Source: Alteromonas sp. ALT199 (GTDB lineage: Bacteria; Pseudomonadota; Gammaproteobacteria; Enterobacterales; Alteromonadaceae). Taken from it: a DNA stretch of 49,031 bases. The stretch is taken from the NCBI RefSeq assembly GCF_018619335.1, contig NZ_JAHHDX010000091.1:1-49031 (forward strand). Direction: 5' to 3'. The notes beneath the pieces are model-generated. The model was given only the letters and a program-made list of their open reading frames with translations. It was not told where the DNA came from and searched no databases. Positions 18,054 to 27,925 of this stretch are shown in pieces. Each line of letters starts with the position of its first letter. Positions within the stretch are counted from its first letter, which is position 1. The position numbers and the translations under genes were made by a program.

Positions 18054-18796
18054 TGTCCCTACCAAAAGCACAGCGCCAGCGCGGTTTTACGCTTATAGAG
18101 CTTATTTTAGTGATCACTATTTTAGGGGTGATCAGCGTATCTGTGGCGCAGGTGATTTCTTTAAGTGCGCAAATTTATATAACAGGCGCAGAGCGCACTC
18201 GCCTTGTTTCAGACGCGCGCTTTATTATTTTGCGACTGGAAAAAGAGTTACGCAACGTGGTGCCGAACTCGGTGTCATATGATGCAAGTTTAGGGTGCCT
18301 TTCTTATTACCCGATTAAAGAAAGTGGCACCTACGTAGGTGATGCGTTTAATAACCCTATGCATGTAGTCGTTTTCAATAGCCAGTTGAGTGTGAGTGAC
18401 ACACTTGTGATATACCCCACAAATCCGCAGAGCGTGAATGACAACGGACGAACAATTGATGCGATTGCTGATGCTGCTTCTGAACCGACTAGCGATAATC
18501 AGTATGATCTCACGCTCAGCGCCGCCAATACACAATCCTCCCCGGGGAAACGTTTTTTTGTTCCTGAAGCACAAGTGACAGTATGCAGAACATCTACCGC
18601 TCAAGGAGAGCGTTTAATAAGAACGCAAGGAGCTACTTCCGGCGTTATTGGTACTAATGTAGCGTCGTGGAGCGCGAACGTAGTAACCGCGGGGCTACGA
18701 CAAAATGGTCTTATAGAGCTGCAAATGACCTTAGAAAGCAGTGATGATGAACAGATATCCGTTGTACACGAGGTTCACTTCCCTAATGTGCCATAA
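18053..18796 (+). CDS. mshO: MSHA minor prepilin MshO
   Basis: Minor prepilin of 247 residues with leader MSLPKAQRQRG, cleavage before FTLIELILVITILG, and Glu+5. It is larger than the other pilins, resembling GspJ/PilW-type minor pilins that help prime assembly. TAATG overlap with mshD at the start and an 11-base overlap with mshP at the end. Confidence 0.88.
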   Translation: MSLPKAQRQRGFTLIELILVITILGVISVSVAQVISLSAQIYITGAERTRLVSDARFIILRLEKELRNVVPNSVSYDASLGCLSYYPIKESGTYVGDAFNNPMHVVVFNSQLSVSDTLVIYPTNPQSVNDNGRTIDAIADAASEPTSDNQYDLTLSAANTQSSPGKRFFVPEAQVTVCRTSTAQGERLIRTQGATSGVIGTNVASWSANVVTAGLRQNGLIELQMTLESSDDEQISVVHEVHFPNVP

Positions 18797-19274
18797 AAAA
18801 ACGCGACCAAACTTCTGTCATAGCAAAAGCCGACGCCAAGTCGTCCCATGTAGTTCGCCTGCTCGGCAAAAAGGCTCTACAACAATTGTTGCGATCATTA
18901 TAAGCATTGTTCTTTTAGGGCTTGGTATTGCCTTGTCTAATCAAATCTCTTCCAATATACGGCAGCAATCCATTGAATATTATGGAGCGCGTGCTTATTT
19001 GGCCGCACAAAGCGGAATGGAAGTCGCTATTTCGAGACTAATTAATGGTAATAACCCCGCGTGTACCGCTATTACTCAGCCAGTAACTATAAATGCAGCT
19101 AACGTACAGAATTGTTCGATTACACTCTCTTGTGAGGTTGAAGCCGAGGTCGAAGAGCCAGAAGTAGCCGCTGGTGAAATTAGGGTGTATGCGTTAGGGG
19201 CCGAAGCGCAGTGCAGCTCAGGCCAACTTGAAACCTCAAAACGCGTTCTTGTTGAAGTAAGGCAGGAAGAATAA
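18786..19274 (+). CDS. mshP: MSHA minor pilin-like protein MshP
   Basis: A pilin-like protein of about 162 residues with a basic N-terminus (MCHKKTRPNFCHSKSRRQ), a QKG then STTIVAIIISIVLLGLGIAL membrane helix, and a small extracytoplasmic domain with a Cys-containing C-terminal half. It lacks Glu at the +5 position seen in the other pilins, as in GspK/PilX-like tip subunits. ATG 18786 lies in the end of mshO; an upstream in-frame start at 18741 is less likely. A TAATG junction links it to mshQ. Confidence 0.8.
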   Translation: MCHKKTRPNFCHSKSRRQVVPCSSPARQKGSTTIVAIIISIVLLGLGIALSNQISSNIRQQSIEYYGARAYLAAQSGMEVAISRLINGNNPACTAITQPVTINAANVQNCSITLSCEVEAEVEEPEVAAGEIRVYALGAEAQCSSGQLETSKRVLVEVRQEE

Positions 19275-22200
19275 TGTCATACCGTATATCTCTTGTTCGA
19301 GCCCTATTTGTTGGGTTTTTCGTTGCTTTTGCACTGCCCGTGTTGGCCGTCCCTCAAATCGAAGGCAGGTTCATTGAACTTCAAAATACCTACAATAAAG
19401 CAGAGTGGACAACCATTAGTTTCTCGCAGGTGTACGATGAACCGCCGGCAATATTTATGCTTTCAACAAATCAGGGGGGTAACCCTGCTATTGTTAAAAT
19501 TCGCAATGTGACCAGAACTGGTTTTGAAGCATTACCGCTTGAGCCCTCTGGTGAAGACGGTCCTCATATCACCATGGGAGCACACTATTTAGCTATTGCC
19601 TACGGCGTTCACGAGTTTCCCGATGGAGACATTGTTGAGGTAGGAAAAATGGAGCTAGATGCTACTACCATACAAGCTTCTACCAGCTCACCTTGGTATG
19701 AACCCAATGGGCCATTGAGGGTTGGAGAAGAAGACGCGCGATACGTACAAGTTCCCCTAGAAACTGATTTTGGCGAAAAGCCGGTATTTTTCCATTCGCT
19801 TCAAACGGTTAATAACCAAGTTGATGTACGAGGGGAGGCTCCACCAGACACTTACCTTCTTCCTTATTTAACAGTGGCTGCAAAATATGACGCTATTGGC
19901 AGCAATGCTCAACCACCAATTCCTCAGCTAAGCCAGGCTTACTTTGTTGCATTAGAAGCATCGGAAACGCTTTATGAACCTGTCACGCGCACAGAGACTC
20001 TGGCGTATATGGCTACCACAGAAGGCGATGGCCGCGTGTTTTTTGACGACAACGGGGTGCAAGTTGATTGGGAAGCGTTCTTTGCCGATAACCAAATAGT
20101 GGGGTGGAGCGACAGGTGTACGTATAATTTTTATAGAAATAATTATGCTCAAACGCCTCTTGTTGCTGCCAGTAAAATTAGTCGCAATGGTGGCGACGGG
20201 GGGTGGTTGAGAAGCTGTGGCGTAAATAGCACTCGCTTAGGTCTTCGTGTGGACGAGGATAGAAGCCGTGACAATGAGCGAAACCACGACCCAGAAGATG
20301 CCAGTATCATTGCGATGACCTCAGAATTTGTTTTTAGTGGCGAATTTCCTAGCTGTGAAGTTGCTTTTCCCGGTGCTCTGGCTACCTTCGGTGGCACTGA
20401 AATTTACTTAGGGGCTAATAGTCGAGTCTTTGATGACAACGGTGGGGTATTAACTACTCTGGGTATTACTAGTGATTCAGATTCTGCTGCAACTTTTCCA
20501 AAGTGTGGTGAAAATGCTGTTGCGTGTTTTCCTTCAAATACGAACGCGCTAAGTGAATCTCAAGCGCGTGCTATACCTTCCATTACTATTGACGACAATG
20601 GCCCAGAGATTACTCCTGGTGATTTGGCGGGGGATTATTACTTCAGTCGAGCTACCGTTAATATGGGGCTGGGTGTTTATAACGTTATTGCACCAACTCG
20701 AATTTATATTGATAACCCAGGAGATAACCCTCTAGGGGTATCTACAATTTTCTCGATGGTAGATGCAAGCGTAAACATTGCTGATGGCGCATACCTCGCT
20801 ATCTATGTAAACGGTGATGTAGTTATTGATGGTTCTAACCCACACGCGGTAGTACTTGCAACAGGCAGTATAACGTTTGTAAATGTATCAGGCGAAACTA
20901 TTGTGGGTTCTTTCACAGCCGGTGGAGGCATAGAATCTCGAGCGGCTTTAAGCATTCAAGAAACAACTGTTCCAAGCAATATACCAGGCATTTGTGGGCG
21001 AGAAGTTATCGAGGTATTGAATCACTATCGATTTGAGTTAGCTGACAAAAAGGGCAGTAGCTGTGCAGCAAAAGAAGTGACATTAAAAGCGTGTGCCGAT
21101 GTGAATTGTGATTTGTTGTATTCTCAAAGCGCAACAGTTGGGTTGTTGCCAAGTTCCAATAATTACACATGGACACCAAGCGACAGTGTTACTTTTATCG
21201 GGCAAACATCACTTACAATAGAGAGCTTAAATGGAAACGACCCCACGCTTGCCACTTCAGGTGAGACGCCTTCATCACAGCTTCGATGCTTTATTGGTGG
21301 CTCTGAAGTAAACCTTAACAGCTGTAAAGTAAATTTTGAAGCTGAAGGCCTTACCTTTAAAAACCTTACAGATAACAGTAATACCTTGGTTACTCAGCTA
21401 TCAGGTAAGCCATCGGATGTGGGCTTTAACGGGAAGCAATACGCTATTGAGGCTTGCGGAGATACAGATTTACTAAGAAACAAGCTTGTAGATGTTGAAT
21501 TGAATTACAACTGTGGTAGCGCGTCTACCTGTTCTAATAAACTGGTCTTTGAAAATAATGACAATGAATATGAACTAGGAACAAGTTCAGATACATTTTC
21601 GCTACAGTTTGACGATAATTCGCAGGCTATTTTTTCTATTCAGTATCCTGACGCTGGCGAGCTATCTCTTAGTGCGGAAATTGCTGATAGAAGTCCTATT
21701 TCTGGGTCATCCAATACTTTCATAATCAGGCCGTTTGGTTTTGCACTGGATGTATTAAACGATGCAGGTAATGCAACGAATCCAAATGGCTATGCTAACA
21801 ACGCCAACGATTCACTGCTCAAATTAACGGGTGAAGATTTCATTCTTGGGATAAAAAGTGCGCAATGGGTTGATGGTGAGGACGCCAATGATGATGGTAT
21901 TCCGGATGATTATGGGCAGCTGCTAAACAACCGCACGGCAGACCATTTCTCTGGAAGTGTTTTCCTTTCGCCTACCACTTTATTACCAGCCGCTGGAGCT
22001 ACAGGTATTCTCGGTGGGGCCGAGAGTGGCGTGCTTTTCGATGATGAAGGCGAGTTAAATGTAGCATTAAATTACAGTGAAGTTGGAATAATAAGTATTG
22101 CTGCCACAAGTAACTACCTTGCTAGTACTACAGTAACGGGCTTAGCATCGAACGTAGGCAGGTTTGCGCCTTCAAACTTTACCTTGTCTGGCGAAGTAAC

Positions 22201-23023
22201 CCCAGCTTGCAGTGTAAGTGATAACTTTACTTATTTTGGCCAACCAATTTCAAGCGTTACCTATACCCTTGCTGCCACAAATCATGTGGGCTCGGTTACC
22301 CAAAACTACTTCGCAGGTTTTGATAAGTTAAACGTTATGGGGCTAGAGGTTGCCTACGACTCGCCGCTAATAAGGCTAGACAGGCTTATTAATGATAATA
22401 CTGGCACCTGGCCGCAAAGTGGGGCTACTGGTGTATTGAGTATTGTCGATAACGACGTGACGTTTACGCGTTTGGGCAGTGCTGAAACAGACAAGGATGG
22501 GCCTTTTGAAGATACATCGCTAGTGCTTACCTTTGCATCTTCACTTGTTGATGGCGCAACGGTAAATAATGTTTCTTGCAATAGTGATTGTGTCGCTACC
22601 ATCGATACCGATTTAACGTTTGCCTACGGCCGAGCCACGTTAATAAACAACTACGGCGGGGCAGATGAAGCTTTGTTGCTTCCCCTTCGTACTCAATACT
22701 GGGACGGACAAACCTGGCGTATAAATACTAACGATAGCTGTACCGATTTTGCACACGCGAATATTAACGATGCTTCAGGAGAGCTAATTTCTTCTGAAGA
22801 CGGAACGCTTAGTGAAGGGGCATATATCACTGGCGAAGGCATGCGTTTATCATCGCCAAATGGGGCGGGTAATTACTCGGTAACTTATACCCCCGATGCA
22901 TGGCTGCTGTGGGACTGGGATGGAGATGGCGAAGCAGATGACCCGCCTAGCGCCACACTAACCTATGGTGTTTATAGAGGTAACGACAATATTATTTATA
23001 AACGCGAGCAAATCAATAATTAG
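19274..23023 (+). CDS. mshQ: MSHA-associated large exported protein MshQ (DUF6701)
   Basis: Last gene of the operon, 1249 residues. Signal peptide (about 1-25, cut near VLAVPQ). Residues about 28-135 form a beta-sandwich-like domain (FIELQNTYNKAEWTTISFSQ, IRNVTRTGFEALPLEPS) reminiscent of H-type lectin folds; this is inference. A central region (about 360-560) is rich in Gly and beta-like repeats. From about 575 the rest resembles the DUF6701/MshQ module, ending WLLWDWDGDGEADDPPSATL. Two Asp-rich loops, DANDDGIPDD (about 871) and DWDGDGEADD (about 1213), look like calcium sites. It is probably a surface or tip adhesin carried by the pilus; this has not been shown from sequence. Confidence 0.88.
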   Translation: MSYRISLVRALFVGFFVAFALPVLAVPQIEGRFIELQNTYNKAEWTTISFSQVYDEPPAIFMLSTNQGGNPAIVKIRNVTRTGFEALPLEPSGEDGPHITMGAHYLAIAYGVHEFPDGDIVEVGKMELDATTIQASTSSPWYEPNGPLRVGEEDARYVQVPLETDFGEKPVFFHSLQTVNNQVDVRGEAPPDTYLLPYLTVAAKYDAIGSNAQPPIPQLSQAYFVALEASETLYEPVTRTETLAYMATTEGDGRVFFDDNGVQVDWEAFFADNQIVGWSDRCTYNFYRNNYAQTPLVAASKISRNGGDGGWLRSCGVNSTRLGLRVDEDRSRDNERNHDPEDASIIAMTSEFVFSGEFPSCEVAFPGALATFGGTEIYLGANSRVFDDNGGVLTTLGITSDSDSAATFPKCGENAVACFPSNTNALSESQARAIPSITIDDNGPEITPGDLAGDYYFSRATVNMGLGVYNVIAPTRIYIDNPGDNPLGVSTIFSMVDASVNIADGAYLAIYVNGDVVIDGSNPHAVVLATGSITFVNVSGETIVGSFTAGGGIESRAALSIQETTVPSNIPGICGREVIEVLNHYRFELADKKGSSCAAKEVTLKACADVNCDLLYSQSATVGLLPSSNNYTWTPSDSVTFIGQTSLTIESLNGNDPTLATSGETPSSQLRCFIGGSEVNLNSCKVNFEAEGLTFKNLTDNSNTLVTQLSGKPSDVGFNGKQYAIEACGDTDLLRNKLVDVELNYNCGSASTCSNKLVFENNDNEYELGTSSDTFSLQFDDNSQAIFSIQYPDAGELSLSAEIADRSPISGSSNTFIIRPFGFALDVLNDAGNATNPNGYANNANDSLLKLTGEDFILGIKSAQWVDGEDANDDGIPDDYGQLLNNRTADHFSGSVFLSPTTLLPAAGATGILGGAESGVLFDDEGELNVALNYSEVGIISIAATSNYLASTTVTGLASNVGRFAPSNFTLSGEVTPACSVSDNFTYFGQPISSVTYTLAATNHVGSVTQNYFAGFDKLNVMGLEVAYDSPLIRLDRLINDNTGTWPQSGATGVLSIVDNDVTFTRLGSAETDKDGPFEDTSLVLTFASSLVDGATVNNVSCNSDCVATIDTDLTFAYGRATLINNYGGADEALLLPLRTQYWDGQTWRINTNDSCTDFAHANINDASGELISSEDGTLSEGAYITGEGMRLSSPNGAGNYSVTYTPDAWLLWDWDGDGEADDPPSATLTYGVYRGNDNIIYKREQINN

Positions 23024-24400
<1,377 letters not shown>

Positions 24401-24406
24401 ACAGGA

Positions 24407-24434
24407 AAGGCAACCGTAAGGTTGCCTTATTTGT
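24407..24434 (+). terminator. Hairpin between mreB and mreC (attenuator-like)
   Basis: AAGGCAACC (24407-24415) pairs with GGTTGCCTT (24420-24428) around a GTAA loop, nine uninterrupted pairs. The tail ATTTGT is T-rich but not a clean run. It ends nine bases before the mreC ATG. It may trim mreB excess over mreC or form an RNA stability element. Confidence 0.55.
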
Positions 24435-24437
24435 ATC

Positions 24438-25340
24438 ATGGATACTATTTTTACTCGCGGCCCTTCCTTAAATATTAGGCTTACGTTGGCACTACTACTG
24501 TCAGTGACGTTGATATTTGTCGATTATAAAATGGATGGCTTTAAATCTACGCGGGTTTACCTTAACTCTCTAATGAGCCCTCTTCAGTACATTGCTAACC
24601 TTCCCGGTTTAATGCTCAGCGAGAGCGCGCAGCGCCTTACCTCTCAAGAACAATTGCTTGCAGAAAACCAAAAGCTAAACAATCAACTATTGCTGATGAG
24701 CGAAAAGCTGCAGCAGTTTGAGGTAATCGAAAAAGAAAACGCGCAACTTCGAGAATTGCTGCAAGCTCCCGTGCGCCTATCTTCTGAAAAGATGGTTGCC
24801 GAGTTGATGGCGGTAGATAAAAACCCCTATAGTCAGCAGGTTGTCATCAATAAAGGGGCAATAGATGGGGTATATCCATCGCAACCGGTTCTTGATGAAA
24901 AAGGCATTGTGGGCCAAGTCATGGAAGTGGGGTCAACCAACAGTCGTGTGTTGCTGATTGCTGATGTTACACACGCTATTCCTGTACGTTCCTTGAGAAA
25001 TGATATTCGCTTTATTGCCACCGGCAGCGGCGCGCTTAACGAGCTATATCTTGAGCATGTACCGCACAGCGTAGATATTCAAGAAGGCGATACGTTAATT
25101 TCGTCGGGTCTGGGTAAGGTGTTTCCTGAAGGTTACCCCGTAGCAACAGTTAAACAGGTAGTTAGGGATGAAAGTCGTCCTTTTGCTCGGGTTATTGTTT
25201 CACCGATGGCGAATTTAGACAGACTTCGTCATCTTTTGCTTTTATGGCGTGCGGACGAGTCACCACAAAAGACTGAGTCAGATAAGGATGAAAAGGTAAA
25301 TAAACCTGCTACCAACCAGGAAGAGTCTTCAGATGCGTAA
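24438..25340 (+). CDS. mreC: Rod shape-determining protein MreC
   Basis: Bitopic inner-membrane protein linking MreB to periplasmic wall synthases, 300 residues. A membrane helix (about 14-32), a coiled coil (about 65-105) and the periplasmic beta-barrel region (about 115-275) with SQQVVINKGAIDGVYPSQPVLDEKGIVGQV are visible. The start ATG has no obvious ribosome binding site; the only AAGG upstream lies within the hairpin stem. The C-terminus is charged and low complexity. It overlaps mreD by eight bases. Confidence 0.96.
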   Translation: MDTIFTRGPSLNIRLTLALLLSVTLIFVDYKMDGFKSTRVYLNSLMSPLQYIANLPGLMLSESAQRLTSQEQLLAENQKLNNQLLLMSEKLQQFEVIEKENAQLRELLQAPVRLSSEKMVAELMAVDKNPYSQQVVINKGAIDGVYPSQPVLDEKGIVGQVMEVGSTNSRVLLIADVTHAIPVRSLRNDIRFIATGSGALNELYLEHVPHSVDIQEGDTLISSGLGKVFPEGYPVATVKQVVRDESRPFARVIVSPMANLDRLRHLLLLWRADESPQKTESDKDEKVNKPATNQEESSDA

Positions 25341-25809
25341 ACGTAACCTCGTTATTTGGTTAAGCTTGTTAGTGGCGCTGGTACTGCAAATTGTTCCTTT
25401 GCCCACTCAGGTAGATCTGTATCGTCCTGACTGGGTACTGGTTGTGCTCGCATACTGGAGTATGGCCTTGCCCCATAGAGTAAACGTTGGTGTGGCGTTT
25501 TTAACTGGTGTTGCTATGGATGTGCTGGTTGGCACGACCTTGGGCATTCACAGCTTCGGCTTAAGTATTTGTGTTTATGTATTGGCTGCCAATTACCAAA
25601 GGCTAAGAAATTACTCTGTGTGGCAGCAAGCCATTATCATTGGTCTACTTGCTTCGCTATATCATTTATTGACGTTTTGGGTTCAGCACCTTTTAACAGA
25701 TATCTATTTCCAGGTTGATTACTTGTGGCCAGTCTTAACGTCTATGGTGCTTTGGCCGTGGGTATTTTGGCTACTTAGACGCACGCGTAGACAACTATCA
25801 ATTTCTTAA
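25333..25809 (+). CDS. mreD: Rod shape-determining protein MreD
   Basis: Small polytopic inner-membrane protein of 158 residues with about five membrane helices and the characteristic PDWVLVVLAYWSMALPHRVNVGVAF region. It works with MreC in the elongasome. The ATG lies in the last codons of mreC, indicating coupling. Confidence 0.95.
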   Translation: MRKRNLVIWLSLLVALVLQIVPLPTQVDLYRPDWVLVVLAYWSMALPHRVNVGVAFLTGVAMDVLVGTTLGIHSFGLSICVYVLAANYQRLRNYSVWQQAIIIGLLASLYHLLTFWVQHLLTDIYFQVDYLWPVLTSMVLWPWVFWLLRRTRRQLSIS

Positions 25810-25845
25810 ATTAAACACCTTCACGATTAATCCAAAGGTAAGCCA

Positions 25846-26436
25846 ATGACAAAATCGGTAGTGTTAGCGTCAGCGTCACCACGACGGACAGCTTTGCTCA
25901 AGCAAATGAACATAGCCCATACAATACAACCTGCCGATATTGATGAGTCGCCCCGTGATAATGAATCACCTCTGGAACTTGTCGCAAGGCTTGCTACTGA
26001 AAAAGCCCACGCGGTGAAATCACAGTTAGTGGCTAAGCGGGCCATGACGAATGACAAGGTTATTCTGGCCAGCGACACGCTTATATCTTTCAAGGGGCAA
26101 AGTGTTGGTAAGCCTGAGAATAAGGCTGACTCTAAACGCATTCTCACCATGCTTTCAGATAACACTCACGATGTACTTACTGCTATCTGTGCCTTGAGTG
26201 ATACTCAGCAACAGACCCAAGTCATTACTACATCTGTGACTTTTGCAGCATTGACGGATGAGCAAATTGACGCATACTGGAATACAGGAGAACCTGCTGA
26301 TAAAGCAGGAAGTTACGCTATTCAAGGTATTGGCGGTGAGTTTGTGGTTTCTATAAATGGCAGTGCAAGTGCCGTTATCGGATTGCCACTATATGAAACC
26401 CGTCAATTACTCAATGCATTTGGAGTTGTGTCGTGA
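25846..26436 (+). CDS. maf: Maf/YhdE family nucleoside triphosphate pyrophosphatase
   Basis: House-cleaning pyrophosphatase that hydrolyses dTTP/UTP and modified pyrimidine nucleotides to monophosphates in the cytoplasm; 196 residues. The N-terminal substrate-binding motif LASASPRRTALL (7-18) and the catalytic ILASDT (Asp77) are intact. Position after mreD and before rng is the conserved one of E. coli yhdE. AAAGG lies upstream of the ATG. It overlaps rng by GTGA. Confidence 0.94.
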   Translation: MTKSVVLASASPRRTALLKQMNIAHTIQPADIDESPRDNESPLELVARLATEKAHAVKSQLVAKRAMTNDKVILASDTLISFKGQSVGKPENKADSKRILTMLSDNTHDVLTAICALSDTQQQTQVITTSVTFAALTDEQIDAYWNTGEPADKAGSYAIQGIGGEFVVSINGSASAVIGLPLYETRQLLNAFGVVS

Positions 26437-27899
26437 GTGCTGAACTGCTTATTAACGTTACCCCGTCAGAGTCGCGGGTGGCGCTTATAGAAAACGGAAT
26501 ACTGCAAGAAATACACGTGGAGCGTCATACCAAACGCGGTTTGGTAGGCAATATTTATCGCGGTAAAGTAAGCCGTGTATTGCCTGGAATGCAGGCTGCA
26601 TTTGTTGATATTGGTTTAGAAAAGGCTGCCTTCTTACATGCATCTGACATTGTCATTCACAATGAAATTGCAGAGGAAGTCTCTGCAAGCCAAATTCAAA
26701 AGCAAGACATACGTGAATTGGTGCGAGACGGTCAAGACATCGTAGTACAGGTGGTAAAAGATCCCATCGGTACCAAAGGCGCACGCTTAACTACTGATAT
26801 CACTATCCCAAGTCGATATCTGGTATTTATGCCTTCAGTAACCCATGTTGGCGTATCTCAACGCATAGAGGAAGAAGCGGAAAGAGAGCGTTTGAAATCG
26901 CTAGTACAAGAGTTTTGCGATGAGAACGGTGGCTTTATTCTGCGTACCGCAGCTGAGGGCGTCGGCAAAAACGAATTGCAGTCAGATGCAGCGTTTTTGC
27001 GTAGACTGTGGGATAAAATTCAGTCTCGTATGAAAAAGCGAAAGTCTAACGTGCTTTATGAAGATTTACCGCTCGCACGACGTGTGCTACGCGACTTTGT
27101 CGGTACAGAGCTAGACAGAATTCGCATTGACTCGAAATTATCATTCAATGAGCTTCATCAGTTCACCAAAGAGTACGTGCCCGAGATGAACGGCAAGCTT
27201 GAGTACTATCCGGGTGATAGACCTATTTTTGATTTATACGATGTAGAAAACGAAGCGCAGCGTGCGTTAGAGCGTCGTGTTGATTTGAAGTCTGGCGGCT
27301 ATCTGATTATCGATCAAACCGAAGCCATGACCACCATAGATATTAATACGGGGGCTTTTGTTGGTCACCGTAACTTAGAAGAAACTATCTTCAACACCAA
27401 TACAGAAGCGACACAGGCTATCGCCCGTCAGCTAAGATTGCGTAACTTAGGCGGCATGATCCTCATCGACTTCATCGACATGATTGAACCAGACCACAAA
27501 CGACGTGTCTTACACTCATTAGAGGTGGCGACGAACAAGGATAGGGCCAAAATCAATATTCACGGTTTCACTGCGCTTGGGCTTATTGAAATGACCCGCA
27601 AACGCACCCGTGAAAGCATTGAACATATACTGTGTGGTGAATGCCCAGTGTGCAAAGGCCGAGGCACAGTAAAGACCATTGAAACCATTTGCTTTGAAAT
27701 TATGCGTGAAATTGTAAGGGTGAATCGTGCCTACGACGCAGACAAGTTTGTGGTTTATGCTTCACCGAAAGTGGCTGAAGCCTTAATGGGTGAAGAGTCT
27801 CATATGCTGGCAGAATTGGAACTATTTGTGTCTAAACAAATCAAGATCCAAACAGAAACATTGTACAATCAGGATAAGTACGACGTCGTCATGATGTAA
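26433..27899 (+). CDS. rng: Ribonuclease G
   Basis: Endoribonuclease that matures the 16S rRNA 5' end and cleaves single-stranded A/U-rich RNA, 488 residues. An S1 domain (about 38-125) precedes the RNase H/5' sensor-like parts. The magnesium ligands Asp303 (TTIDINTG) and Asp346 (LIDFIDM) and the zinc-link cysteines 404 and 407 (CPVC) occur at the same numbers as in E. coli RNase E. No long C-terminal scaffold is present, so it is RNase G rather than RNase E. GTG start overlapping maf. Confidence 0.97.
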   Translation: MSAELLINVTPSESRVALIENGILQEIHVERHTKRGLVGNIYRGKVSRVLPGMQAAFVDIGLEKAAFLHASDIVIHNEIAEEVSASQIQKQDIRELVRDGQDIVVQVVKDPIGTKGARLTTDITIPSRYLVFMPSVTHVGVSQRIEEEAERERLKSLVQEFCDENGGFILRTAAEGVGKNELQSDAAFLRRLWDKIQSRMKKRKSNVLYEDLPLARRVLRDFVGTELDRIRIDSKLSFNELHQFTKEYVPEMNGKLEYYPGDRPIFDLYDVENEAQRALERRVDLKSGGYLIIDQTEAMTTIDINTGAFVGHRNLEETIFNTNTEATQAIARQLRLRNLGGMILIDFIDMIEPDHKRRVLHSLEVATNKDRAKINIHGFTALGLIEMTRKRTRESIEHILCGECPVCKGRGTVKTIETICFEIMREIVRVNRAYDADKFVVYASPKVAEALMGEESHMLAELELFVSKQIKIQTETLYNQDKYDVVMM

Positions 27900-27925
27900 T
27901 GCATTAACGTATACAAAGGCAAAAT

